Origin: Apiospora phragmitis
Taxonomy: Eukaryota > Ascomycota > Sordariomycetes > Amphisphaeriales > Apiosporaceae
Direction of reading: 5' to 3'
Length of the DNA stretch: 64,000 nucleotides
Assembly: GCA_038363925.1 (NCBI GenBank)
Contig: JAQQWL010000007.1
Coordinates: forward strand, 868,001 to 932,000
This document shows, one piece after another, positions 21,909 through 34,054 of this stretch. The notes below the pieces were generated by a model that saw only the letters and a list, made by a program, of their open reading frames with translations, was not told where the DNA came from and made no database searches. Position numbers and translations under genes: made by a program. The stretch's first letter is position 1; the number at the start of each line of letters is the position of its first letter.

Positions 21909-24236
21909 CTACTGCTTGGTGGAAATGCCAAACTGCGCGTTCTCGTTGATCGGGGCCGGGCGGAGCGCCGACTCGTTCAGGTCGTTCTCCTGCACGAAGG
22001 CGCGCGTGCCTGAGCTCTCGGCCACCTGCGTCGTCGAGAGGACGTACTCCTCCTTGTCGATGTGGCGGAAATTCCAGTACTGGGAAGGGTAATTAGGTTA
22101 GTGAAAGGGGAAATGGGCAGAGGGGGAGAAACACTTACAAACCATACGGTGGTGAAGGCGCCGAGGATGGCGATGGCGCCAAAGTCCCAGACTAGGTGCG
22201 GGTCGGTGATGGCTGCCGTCGCGGCCAGGTTCACGATCTGGGCGATGGCGGTGCTGGCAAGGTTGATGGCGGAGACGAGGCCACGCATGTTGATGGGGGC
22301 GCGAGAGTAGGCAATGCCATAAGCTATCATTTCACTCGCCATTTAGTCTTGGTTCATCAGCCATCGAGAGACACTAAAGAAAACGTACCGGGAACGTTGA
22401 TGAACAGCTCCGAGAGGCCGCCGAGGGCGTAGGGCAGCGCCTCCCACCAGAGAGAGATGTCGGCGACGAGGCCCTCGTCGACGCAGCGCGGGTCCGTCGA
22501 GCCGTACCAGCCGCACGGGCTCAGCTGGTAGGCCTTGTAGCACAGCACGCAGTAGCCGACGCCGCCGATGGTGGCGATGGCGAAGCCCGTCGTGATGCGG
22601 GCCACGGGGCCGTAGTGGATCGACTTCTTGCGGAGCAGAGGGTAGAGTCCGTACTATTATCGAAGATGGGGGGTTCAGTCAGTTCATGAATACCCTCCAG
22701 ACAATCAATCAATCGGAAGCAAGCATTATACGTACGTTCAGGAGAGGCCCCGCCAGGATGATACTGAGCGAGTTGAAGTTGCCGACGACGTCGTTGGGCA
22801 CGCCGTTGCCCTTGAGCATGGTGCTGAGGTAGTTGGCCGAGCTGCCGAGGCCCTGGTCGTTCCAGATCTGCACGGGGAAGATGCAGAACATGCCGGTCGC
22901 CTGCATGGTGCGCTGCACGTCCATGACGAACTCCTCGGGATAGTGCGTCTCGACGGGCAGGCCGTGGGCGCGCTGGTAGGACTGGGTGGCGGGCTCCCAC
23001 CAGCCGGCCTTGCCGATGCGCCAGACGCCGCCGCGGCGCATGCAGTGGCCGAGCACGCGGAAGACGTTGGGGAAGTCGGAGCCGCCGGGCTTGTGCAGGA
23101 TCAGGCGCGGCTTGAGCCACATGAGCAGCAGCGGGAGGGGCAGGTACAGGATCAGCGGGATCAGGAAGGCCAGCCACCAGCCGACGAGGCGCGCGCAGTA
23201 CGTCGTCGCCGTCGACATGAAGCCGCCGATGTTGATCAGCAGGTAGAACCACAGCATGACGCGCTCGGTGCTGTGCTCCGGGTCCTCGATGACGCGCTCG
23301 CCCGTCTTGGGGAGCGTCTTGACCACGGGCACGTGGCTGCTCAGCTGGTCGAGCAGCAGCGGCGTCACGTTGGGCTTGAACATGGCGGCGCCGATGGACA
23401 GGATGTAGACGCCGATGAAGAAGGGGATCTTGGCCGTGCCGTTCTCGATCAGCGCCCGGGCGCCGCCGGCGATGATCAGGACGTGGGCGACGCCGCAGAC
23501 CATGACGCCCCAGAAGATCATGTTGTAACGGCCGAACCTCGTGTCGGCGAGGTAGCCGACGAACAAGGGGAGGAGGTACGCCAGCAGCGTGAATGACTGC
23601 GTCGTGGCATTCTATCGTGGTTGTCAGAATTCAGGTTGTTAGACGACTTGCTCCCCAGAGGGATAGATAAAACAACAACATGATAGGAGGAGAGTTCAGC
23701 GGATTGGCACATACAGCGATCTGTTCGCCCAGGCCCAGAGCACCTTGGGTGGCCTGGCTTCCATACGGAACCGAGCCCATGCCGTTACCACCCTTCGGCA
23801 GAGGCCTATTGATGTAATTGGTCCAAATCTGTACACAGCCTAAATGCGGGTGTCATGTTAGCAACCATTTGGGTATGTATGTGGACCACTATTACGACAG
23901 ATAAGAACAGAATGCTCCCCACGAATCGCAACCAATGAGTTTTATCATCAACCACAAGATGGAAGAATATGGGAATGCTGCTTTTTTCTGCTTCCCACAT
24001 TCACTATACTCACCATAGTAAGAAGCACGCTCGCAAAACTCGACGGCGCAGAGAAAGTAGGCGATCGTAGGGACCTTGCCCGGCACGCGGCGCAGCGTCG
24101 CCAGCTCCTCCTCGGTCGGCTTGCCCTCGTAGTCCTGGTTCAGGACGGCGATGTCGTAGATGGGCGCGTGCTCGTCCCCCGGCGGCGTGTGCCCGCCGTC
24201 GCCCATCTTCTCGTGCAGGGACGTCGTTTTCTCCAT
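21909..24236 (-). CDS. POT/PTR2 family peptide transporter
   Basis: Proton-coupled oligopeptide transporter of the plasma membrane. Six exons (24236-24014, 23839-23715, 23611-22736, 22653-22389, 22323-22139, 22079-21909) join without a break into 614 codons. The POT signature EFCERASYYG is split by the first intron. RPLPKGGNGMG, NATTQSFTLL, FVGYLADTRFGRY, the IGAAMFKPNVTPLLLDQ loop and the AYGIAYSRAPINMRGL segment are all typical of fungal PTR2 proteins. The start is the ATG at 24236, as the frame upstream offers only GTG. Adjacent to the quinate cluster but with no sign of co-regulation. The first intron (174 nt) is the longest of the set. Confidence 0.92.
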
Positions 24237-26065
24237 GGTCGCGTGAGGCGATTCTGAATCGTGTTCGGCGGTGGCTATGTGCGCTACACACACATAATTG
24301 TCAGCAACAGGAAGTCATCTCGGATCGATCGCGTATTTATATCCAATACGTATACGTATACATATATACGAGTAAAGGGGTGGAGTAACGTGTAACAGTC
24401 TCTACACTTCCTGAATTGGCCCCCACGAGGGGGGTTTCAATCGGGAAGCGGAACCGAGTTGTTGGTGTGACTTACACATCTTTGCTTCTTATGAGACCCA
24501 ATTGCTATCACGCTACACACCAATTGTCGGTGTGCGGGAGGCCAACGATAAGAAGGAGAGTCTGTCTGTCTGATATAGAGAGACACAAGCACGAAAGAAG
24601 GCAGCAGAGACAAGATCTTTCCAGGTGCGAAGGACGGGAATAGGCACATTATTTGTAGGCGCGCTCTCCTCGGTTCGCGGCTGCAACCATATTGGACTCT
24701 AACGCCCCCTCCTCTTCACCCTCCTTCCCTCCCTGTAGTGTATGCCTTCATGCATGCGCGCGCAGATCTTATTCCCAGGTGCCAACCTGCTAATGGATGG
24801 CCGCAGTAGGATAAAACTGATATATCCCTTGTTTCTGGCCACACCCCTCTCTCTCTCTCTCTCCCCTCTCCGGAGCGTCTCACTAGCATCTAGAATTGAG
24901 GGAAGCTTGAGCACCTTCCCCTTTGGGTAAATGCGTACGCTGATTATTACGGGCGCGTGTCAGCCATACTTTCGCCTTACGGGAAGCTGCTCGCCGCGGG
25001 ACACCCAATGGGATGAGGCCATTGGCAATCTTCGGCTGGCCAGGCTGTTGTTCAACCATATCGTTGCTGCGGTCTAGTTTCCCAGGATCCGCCGGTGCTT
25101 TGCCCTCTTCTTGGCTTAGCCTTATCACGGTCAAGCTTCCTTGGGCCGCTCTGGGCACAATGTTGGTTATATGCAAGGACCTTCTAGCGCAATTCCGGAA
25201 GGCCGCTCTCATTGGGCACGCCATTGCGGAAACGGGATCCCAGTCCGCGCTGCTGCTGTGGTGGTATACGAACAACAGGCTATCAGTCAGATCAGTTCTC
25301 TGCTCTCCCCAGTCCAGTCTGAGAAGCGAGCCAATACGGCTGACGTTTTCCCGGGGATGATACTCAATTAATCAGTAACGATTGGACGCATGGGTGTGTT
25401 CGGTTTGCCCAATGGAGGGCCACTCTGGCCCCAAACAAGAAAGGACTCGAATTGCCACTCGGCGAAATACAACAAACATTGTTGGTGAAAGCGCCGAACG
25501 AGGCCACTCTGCCTCAAGATACGGATGGCCAGTCAGTTTGAAGAGCATCCTTTTCCTAGCCTCGAGGTCAGAGTCGGGTCACACCGAGCTGAGGCAATAC
25601 GCTCGCACGTGTGTAGCTGCCGTGTGAATTCGTCTCGCGTTATTGTAACGGTGGACAGAAGCGAGTTGGAGAGAGAAAACGCCATCCAGTAGGTTAATTG
25701 CGATTGAGTGCTACGTGCATCCGTTCGGTTACCTCGTGGGCTGATTTCCATCTTATCTTGTAAGACCGCGCAGCCAACGGTGCGGCCGTGGGTGGGTGGG
25801 GGCAAAGCTCTCCCTGCCAACTTTGCACAAGCATGTAGCCCATATCCCCAGCTTGTGGAACTATGAGAGGAATATATACATGGGACCATAATCTGGCAGC
25901 AGCTGAAAGTGCTTGTTTTATGGAACGTTGGGTTGCCTGCTCTTGCTGCTGTAGGTGTTAGCTGAGTGATACTCTAAACGGTCGAGCATGCATGAAGTTA
26001 CCCATACTTGTCTCTATCCTCTGATCTATCAATGCATGTCTATAAATATAGCTTTCTTGTACCCT
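24237..26065. other. Intergenic, no supported gene
   Basis: 1.83 kb holding the PTR2-like promoter and the 3' flank of the acetyltransferase. A (CT)n tract lies near 24848-24863. Overlapping short frames on both strands show no domain. Confidence 0.5.
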
Positions 26066-27177
26066 CTACTCTCTGTCAGGCAATTGGTTGTATGGGTTGT
26101 TTGGATCAGCCCGCTCCTGTTCTACAGTAGGCAGAGTTTTGATGACTCTGGCAGGAGAGCCGACAGCGACAGAGTAGGGAGGAATGCTCTTCGTGACCAC
26201 AGACCCCGCACCTTGATTAGGGCACCGCTTTCGGTTAGCGATCGATGTCTTTTGCTGACAGGCCGTCCCAATCTGCTGGGCCGCCGTAAATAACCAGGAA
26301 GGGAAGGAGGCAGGAGAGGAAGAAGGATGACGGAGAACTATCGATTTTTTTCGTTCCTCAAATCATGGGAAACTCACCAATTGAGCAACCCTTGCCAACG
26401 GTGACCCCGGGCAGAATGATGGTGCCGCCCCCGATCCAGGCGTCGTCCTCGATGGTCACCGGCAGCCCAAACTCGACGAACTTGATCCGGGACAGCACGC
26501 TCGTGTCGTGCCCTGCCGTGTAGATGCTGACGTTCGGCCCGAACTGGACACGGTCTCCAACGGTCACGAGACTGACATCGAGGATGGTGAGACTAACGAC
26601 GACAACAAATGTCAGCGGCGATAACGACGGGGACCTACTAGCCCCCATGCTCCAACCAACCACCAACCAACCAACCAACCCAACAAGCAAAAGTAACGTT
26701 AACCGAAACAACATCAGCAGCAGCTCCTCAACTTACTTGAAGTTGGCGAAGCAATTCTTGCCGATGATCACATTGCAGCCGTAGTCCGGCAGAAACGGCG
26801 GTTCGACGAACGAGCCAGAGCCAAACCGGCCCACCATATCCTTCAGGATGTCGGCCTGGGCCTCGTGGAACTGCTCCATGGGCTGCGCGCCAGGGTCGAG
26901 ATGGTTGAGCTTGTGCGCCAGGCATCTCGCGCGGTGTCGCCCCTCCATCAGCTTGGGATGCAGCGGGTCGTACCTAGGAGAAGATGCTCGAGTCAGTTCA
27001 TCAATCAATTGGTGAGATCAAAAGAATACGAAGAAAAACCCAAGGGCGGATATATAAACAGATTAAAACTTACATCATGCCCGAGATCATTTTCTTGTAC
27101 TCATCGCACCACGGCGTATGCTGCAGGGTCTTGGCCGCCTCGATGACCTCGGAGTTCAACTCTGTTTTGGCCGCCAT
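26066..27177 (-). CDS. Sugar O-acetyltransferase, NodL/LacA/maltose type
   Basis: Hexapeptide-repeat (left-handed beta-helix) acetyl-CoA-dependent O-acetyltransferase acting on sugars or oligosaccharides. Four exons (27177-27074, 26973-26737, 26592-26378, 26211-26066) give 233 codons, normal for the family. The N-terminal maltose-acetyltransferase-type helix region is followed by FLPDYGCNVIIGKNCFANF and hexapeptide turns such as VTVGDRVQFGPNVSIYTAGHD (shown in part here), whose His is the expected catalytic residue. DDAWIGGGTIILPGVTVGKG and GAGSVVTKSIPPYSVAVGSPA come after it. The third intron contains a (CCAA)n tract. The acceptor substrate cannot be told from sequence. Confidence 0.9.
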
Positions 27178-29344
27178 TATGTAGAATCTCGACTGTAGCG
27201 TGGGATGGCTCCGTGTACCCTTGTGTTTGGTATCCCTAGGTATCCTAGATATATCGGGTTTTGTGTATTGTTGGACTCGAATAGAGTTGAAGTTCTGCAC
27301 CGTTCATGCCCCGCGCTTGCGGGCCGTCATTCGTGGGGGTTTTAATCACGTCTTTTAGATCTCAAGACAGTGGAGTACATGTGGAAAGAAAGGAGCCCAT
27401 CTTGGCACAATACATCATCGCCCGGGCGGATGAATTATCGCCAAATCCAGTTTCACTTGGCAGGTATAACCGTCGCCTACCTTAGGTATATGACTGATTT
27501 CCATAAATACTTCTACGCATATTCAGATATTGGGCCTGAGGCCAAGCATCAAGGGGTGGCTAAGGCCCAGGAGCCCAGGAGCCCAGGCGCCATTGGCAGT
27601 CTGCAGTTCATGGCAGGCAAACGTCGGTGCTGTATTTCAACCATTGAAGGAGCCCGGCCCCTTTAGGTAAACACAACCGCCGAATGCCTTCGAGCCGTCT
27701 AGGTATCCTAAGATAAACATCCAATTAGTAGGAGTAGGAAGGAATCTTAAACGATTTGTCGATATGTTTACTGCTATAGCATGAATTTGGCTTTGTCATA
27801 TGCAGTCACAATACCCTCTAACACATGCGTGGTTTGGGGCTCCTGGTATTTGAAGGACACCCATCGCGGCGGTTCGGCGTTCTCCGGAATTGCCCACAGC
27901 TGTATTCAGGAAGCTGTGCCAAAACTGGGCCCGGCTTTTTTTGGCTTCTAGTCCCTCGTCAACCTCAAGCCAAAAAAGCAATACTCGAAAAGGGACCGCA
28001 CCACACCATGCCAAAGAAAGGCGATGATGCTGTTATTGGGCTCAGGAGACTCAGGAGATATAAAATTTGGCCAGACGAGACAATGTCCGAATATCGCGCA
28101 GGCTTTCGGCGCACTGCGGCTGGGCTCCTCGACGCTGACTCCCCCGTTGGTGAAGGGTAGACTCGCGGCGACGACCGCTCGACTCTGTGAGGTGGTGGCC
28201 AATCGCGGCACCCAGTATCGGATCTTTTACCGATCGCAACCCCACGCGAGCACCTACGAGTGCGACGCCCAGCCTCCCCCACATGCTTTCAGCTGAGATC
28301 ACTGGCCTGGGTCGCTCCGGTTTGCCGACTACTTTATGAAAGTAGGTTGATGAGAACGGGGATGAGAACCTCGGCTTATATTCGACTAACCCGGTGGGTT
28401 GCCGTACGAACAACGCGTGGGACAGCTAATACAGCGAACAAGTCACCGCTGAACCCAAAATAGGCACTTATCAGCCGTATGTTGAGTCAAGCTACCATAC
28501 CAAGCACGCAAGGTGATAGGTGTTGTGTGGCCGGGGATCTATTCTGAGATAAGTTGAGTACCAATAACATTCCTTACTCAGTGTTTCTTGGTGCAGCTGG
28601 CACGGTGCTAGACTGGCTTTTCAGTGTGTCGCATTGAAGCCAACGCGACCCAAAAGGTAATCTCTCTCGGCGGAGACTACGGCTACATATCAGCTTTACA
28701 CAGATCTTTGACAAACCGTGAGCTGCGGCCCAGGGTCTCGGTCTCGTCTCCAGCGGAGCCGCAGTGAGCCACTTCAATGTTCAGCCCCTTGGTGGTATCG
28801 GCAGCAGATGGCGAAGGCGAACAGTGGGTTGGCGCAGCCGCTGCCGGCGCTCTAAGTCGTCGGTTAACCCCGCTATCAGGGCCACACACTAACAGACGGA
28901 CATGGGGACCCCCCAGACGGACACACAGGCTTTACCCATCGGCTCTCTTATCTTCTAAACGTCATTGGTGATGGCGGCCGCCCAGACTCCAGAGAACACT
29001 CAGTAGGGCAAAAAGTGGTGCCCTCACTGATAAAGAAAAGAAAATTACACCATAATCTCGATAGCCATGGCCATCAATAAGACTGTGACAACCCCGAGAT
29101 GCCAATTGAATATATATAAGAAGACCTCGTGTCTTGCGTCTCATGTCCCGATGAACCACTGCTCCCGGTGCTTTGGATTCGTCAAGCTGATAGTCTCACA
29201 GCAGCAACAGTCACTCTGTGTTGATTGATTCGGGCACCAAGGTTCCTGACCCGAGCATAGTTTCATACGAGCAATTGTACAGGCTCCATACGACCCAATT
29301 GGGATACTCTTGATTGCTCTCGGCGAGAAAAGCAAGCGGCTACA
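27178..29344. other. Intergenic between divergent genes, no supported gene
   Basis: 2.17 kb separating the divergent acetyltransferase and purine permease genes, holding both promoters. The best short frame (28008-28160) has no recognised domain. Confidence 0.5.
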
Positions 29345-31632
29345 ATGGATGAAGATCAAGGCCCTTCGCACATCGCGCCCGAGTCGGCTCGCCCGCCCCG
29401 GAAGACCTTCCGCGACCGGCTGATGGGCGTCCGCCGGACCTTTTTGACGAGGGACGGCCTGCTGGGCAGCTACGACTATGGCTTCCTCTTCACGCCCAAC
29501 TTGCCGTTCATGAACCGGCCGAAGCAGGTGTCGCCCTTTTTCGGCCTCAACGACAGGATGCCCGTTTTCCTGGCGCTGGTGCTCGGCTTGCAGCATTCCT
29601 TGGCCATGTTGGCGGGCATCATCACACCCCCGATCCTCCTGACCGGCGCCACGGGTGTTAATCTGCCAGGGGACATTCAGCAGTATATCGTGTCCACGGC
29701 ACTGATCGTGTCTGGTATCCTGTCGCTAATTCAGATCACTCGATTCCACATCCTCGGAACCCCGTATGTCGCCACTTATTCCCCTTTTACACTGATCTCT
29801 CATGAGAGCGGCAAGCCCACCTTCTTCGACCGCTGTTAATGCGGGATGATTCCTGACTAAACCACGTTATATAGATATTACCTGGGAACCGGCCTGATTT
29901 CAGTAGTCGGCATCTCCTTCTCCATCATCCCCGTGGCCCAGGGGGCCTTCGCCCAGATGTACGCCAACGGCTTCTGCCCGACGGCCGCGGACGGCACCAA
30001 GCTGCCCTGCCCGGACGGCTACGGCGCCCTGCTCGGCACGGCGGCCGTATGCGCCCTGGTCGAGATCCTGATCGCCTTCATCCCGCCCAAGATCATGCTG
30101 CGCATCTTCCCGCCCATCGTCACCGGCCCCACGGTCATGCTCATCGGCATCTCCCTCATCGAGAGCGCCTTCAAGAACTGGGCCGGCGGCAGCGGGCCCT
30201 GCGCCGACGCCCAGCCCGCCGACTTCTTCAAGCTCTGCCCGGACGTTACGGCACCGCACGCGCTGCCGTGGGGATCAGCCGGTATTCGGTGGGTTTTATC
30301 TTTTTCTTTCTGCTATCTATTCCAGCATTCATTTACTCTTGAGTCTGTGGAATTCGCTACTAGAGCTAACCAACTCCATACAAGGCCTGGGTCTCTCGGT
30401 CTTCCTGACTATCATCCTGTGCGAGCGTTTCGGCGCCCCCATCATGAAGTCGACCTCGGTCATCATCGGCCTGCTGGTCGGCTCCATTATCGCCGCCGCG
30501 TGCGGGTACTTCGATCGGAGCGGCATCGACTCGGCCCCGGCCGCGTCCTTCATCTGGGTCCACACGTTCAAGCTGTCCGTCTACGGGCCCCTGGTGCTGC
30601 CCATCATGGCCGTCTTCATCATCTGCGCGTGCGAGGCCATCGGCGACATCACGGCGACCTGCGACGTGTCGCGGCTCGAGGTCGACGGCAAGCTCTACGA
30701 GTCCCGCATCCAGGGAGGCGTGCTGGCGGACGGGCTGAACGGGGTTTTGGCTGCGCTGCTGACTATCACGCCCATGTCGAGTGAGTTTGCCCCCTTGAGT
30801 GGTGGTACCCGAGAGAGAGAGAAAAAGGAGAGAAATATGATGCTGACTAGTTCTCACTCAAGCTTTTGCTCAGAACAACGGTGTCATCGCATTGACCCGT
30901 TGTGCTAATAGGACGGCTGGGTACTGCTGTTGGTATGTTTTGTTATATCTCTTCCGAGGGCTTTTGACTTGAAACTGACTTTGATGCAGCGGTTTCCTTA
31001 TCATCATGGGTGTTTTCGCCAAGTTTGCCGCATCGCTTGTGGCAATTCCCTCCGCTGTTCTTGGCGGCATGACAAGTTTCCTGTGAGTAATACCGTTTTC
31101 ATTTTCCAAATGATGCCCGATATCCCCATCCATACAGTCCAGTACAAAAAGCCTTATCACTAACGAAATTGAAACTAGGTTCTGTGCCGTCGCGGTCTCG
31201 GGCATTGCCATCATCACCAAAGGCGTCCCCTTCAACCGCCGCAACCGCTTCATTCTGACGGCGGCCCTGGCCGGCGGCTACGGCGCGACGCTGGTGCCGA
31301 CGTACTTCTCACACGTCTTCACCTACGCGGGCGACAACAAGGGGCTCCAGGGCTTCCTGGATGCCATCGTGCTGGTCATGGAGACGGGCTTCGCCGTCAC
31401 GGCGTTCGTGGCGTGCGTCCTCAACCTCACCCTCCCGCCTGAGTTCGAGGAGCCGATCGAGGACGTCGCGCCTCTGCGGGAGACGGGGGAGATGGAGATG
31501 GCGACAACTGGGTCGCTGGTGGATGGCGATAGTCACAGTGGCAAGGGCATGAGACAGGCTAGTCAGAGTTTGGAGGGGAGTGGCTCGGCTGCGGCGGAGG
31601 AGGGGTATGGCAGGCATGAGAAGGCGCAATGA
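29345..31632 (+). CDS. Uric acid-xanthine permease, NAT/NCS2 family (UapA/C-like)
   Basis: Proton-coupled purine (urate/xanthine) transporter of the plasma membrane. Six exons (29345-29763, 29875-30281, 30385-30780, 30863-30932, 30990-31082, 31179-31632) make an unbroken 612-codon frame. The first membrane helix carries the conserved QH (LGLQHSLAML), and the NAT signature QNNGVIALTR lies across exon 4, followed by the CANRTAGYCC stretch typical of fungal UapA/UapC. The cytosolic tail is Glu/Ser/Gly-rich. The exon 2 donor was chosen for phase; the product is two residues shorter there than the UapA sequence as I recall it. Whether it prefers urate or xanthine, and whether UaY controls it, is not visible. 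Confidence 0.92.
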
Positions 31633-32304
31633 GAATGTACTGTATAGAGGCACAGCGGATCGGAGCAAGCCGTTTGGTCTAAAAGTTATTGATTTACAAG
31701 CACATGCACGTCGATTGAAGAAGTGCTGATGTAAGAATGGCTCTAGCGATTCTAGAAGTTATTCGTTAATCGGGACAGAACTTAAGCTGCCAGATAAACC
31801 AATCGGAAAGCGACGGAACTTATGGCTCAGCAAGTATATGTCAGCGAACATGTCTTGCACGAAAGTCGAAACCCAATTATACAGGCCTGGCAATGTTGCT
31901 CAGTACCTATTGGGTCAGGGTGTCACGGGGCTATCAGCTCCAGAGAACAAAAGTTTTATGTGACGAAAAGCAGCACAAGCCCCAACAGGGGCCTACGTCT
32001 CTTAATTATCATCATTCGGCATTGGCTGCAAACTAGACGAAAGGGGGGTTCGAGTTGCTCAAGGTGAGTCAGGGCAGTTGACGGGGATATGTAAGTAGAT
32101 ATTCTCGTAACATTCATTCATTTATGCTATCGGCTACACGGTGACTCGTACTTCCGGCGTGTACTGGGACCGGATCTAAAGAAATCGTAACTTCATGTCT
32201 TAATTTGCCACATATGATAATATCGTGGCTCTTCCCGCAAGGAACCAGTCAATGTTTACCCATTATGGCGCAATTGGGTCTGCACACATCTATATCAAAA
32301 GTCC
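31633..32304. other. Convergent 3' flank, no gene seen
   Basis: 672 nt between the converging purine permease and Jen-type permease genes. Nothing supportable. Confidence 0.5.
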
Positions 32305-34054
32305 TTAAACCTTGTGCTCAACCTCGTTAGCTGAAGAGTGCTGGCCCTGCTTGCTCTCGGCGAGGGAGGCGGCATCGGCCGTCTTCTCCTGGAGGTGGGC
32401 GTGCGCGTCGCTAGAATTAGCGCCCGCGGGGCCGGCCTCCTCGAAGTGGCGCCCGAGCTTCTCGGGCCCGAGGGCGGTGGTGACGGCGATGCCCAGCGCG
32501 ATGATGACGGTCGCGATGCCCATGACGGGCCCGTAGGCCTCGACGCGGTGGCCCATGCGGCTCGTGACGAAGTGGGACTCGGCGATGGCGTTGACGATCT
32601 GGGCGAGGGGCTCGAGATCATGTTGCCGAGCTGGTAGGTGATGCCGGGGAAACTGGAGCGGTACGCGGGCGGCGACAGCTCGTTGAGGTGGATCGGGATC
32701 ACGCCCCACGCGCCCTGCACGAAGAACTGCATGAAGAAGCCGCTCGCCGACAGCGAGCGCTCGCCCTCGGGCAGGATCCAGGCCGGGATCAGGCAGCAGC
32801 TGACGAGGGCGGCGACGACGATGGCGCGGCGGCGGCCGACGAACTGCGACAGGTAGCCGACGACGGTGCCGCCGACGCAGGCGCCGACCTTCATCCAGAT
32901 GGAGGCGCGCGTGCCGGCGGCGCTGTCGAGCTCTTTCGCCGTGATCATGAAGGTGGTGTAGGAGTCCTGGCTGGTGTGGGAGTAGTAGTTGAACCAGGTC
33001 ATCAACACCACACAATACAGGCACATGCGCCACTCGCGCGCCAGCATCGACTTGGTCTCGGCCCAGAAGTCGCCCGCCGTGATCTTGTGGCCGCTCGCCT
33101 TGGCCGCGAGGAATTGTTGGGACTCGGGGAAGCAGAGCCGGATCAGGCCGGCGCCGATCGACAGGCCCGCGGCGACCCAGAAGACCGTCTTCCACGTCTC
33201 GGTCGCGCCGCCGACGCCCAGGTTCGCGCACGCCGCCAGCACGTAGCCGAACGAGTAGCCCTGCTGCATGATGCCGCTCATGAGGCCGCGGGCGTCGGTC
33301 GGGCAGTTCTCCAGCGCCATGGCCACGGCGTTGCCGTAGACTCTGTTTTAGGGGGGGATGCGGGTTAGAAATATGGTATATTGGAGGGGTTACGATTGGT
33401 GGTAACAGAAGAAACTCACCCTCCCATGAAAAGCCCGAAAAGGGATCGGACAGCTAAGAACTGTTGGAACGTCGTCGCGTAGATAGTGGCGATTTGGAGA
33501 AGACCTATTCATAGTACATATATATTAGTTACCTATATATAGATAGTTTAAATGGCGAGTAAGCATAAGAAAAAAGACTTACCCAGGATAATCATGTTAA
33601 AGATCATGGGCCACTTGCGGCCAAACCGGTCTCCGAGCAAGCCGAAGATGGCCGCGCCGACGGAGCGCAGCAGCAGCGTGAGCGTGATGGCGGTCGTGAT
33701 GTCGGTCTTGGAGCGGTCGTAGTACTTGGCGAGCTTGGTGGTCTGGATGGAGAGGGCGTGGAAGTCGAAGGCGTCGGCGGTCCAGGCGTAGAAGCCGACA
33801 AAAAAGTAGAGCCACTGCTTGGCCGAGAGCAGGGCGAACAGCTTGAACGGGTTCTGCAGCGGCGGCGGGTTCTGCCACTCCTCGTACGTCTCGCCCTGGC
33901 TGTTGGTGATGACGACGCGCTGCTGCCACCGGAACAGGTCCCGGAACGACTGCTTCGCCGTCGCCCACGTGCCCTTGACTACCACCGCGGGCTCGTGGGG
34001 GCCGCCGGCGGCGGCGGCCGGAGGGCTGGGGGTGGGAGAGGTTGTCGAAGCCAT
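32305..34054 (-). CDS. Jen-type carboxylate permease (frame broken once)
   Basis: MFS monocarboxylate/dicarboxylate:proton symporter related to yeast Jen1. Three exons (34054-33583, 33504-33420, 33342-32305), about 531 codons. The Jen signature NxxSHxSQDxxxT is present as NYYSHTSQDSYTT, and GRKWPMIFNMIILG, LFGLFMGGVYGNAVAMALENCP and FFMQFFVQGAWGVIPIHLNELSP are typical. Near the C-terminal quarter the frame slips at four C on the coding strand (32607-32610); one more C would continue the family-like sequence to the stop at 32305, giving an exact multiple of three. Lactate, pyruvate, succinate or an aromatic acid are possible substrates; nearness to the quinate cluster is suggestive only. Confidence 0.87.

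Noticed and set aside
22943..23596. Plus-strand open frame opposite the PTR2-like gene
   Set aside because: GC-rich shadow of a well-supported exon on the other strand.
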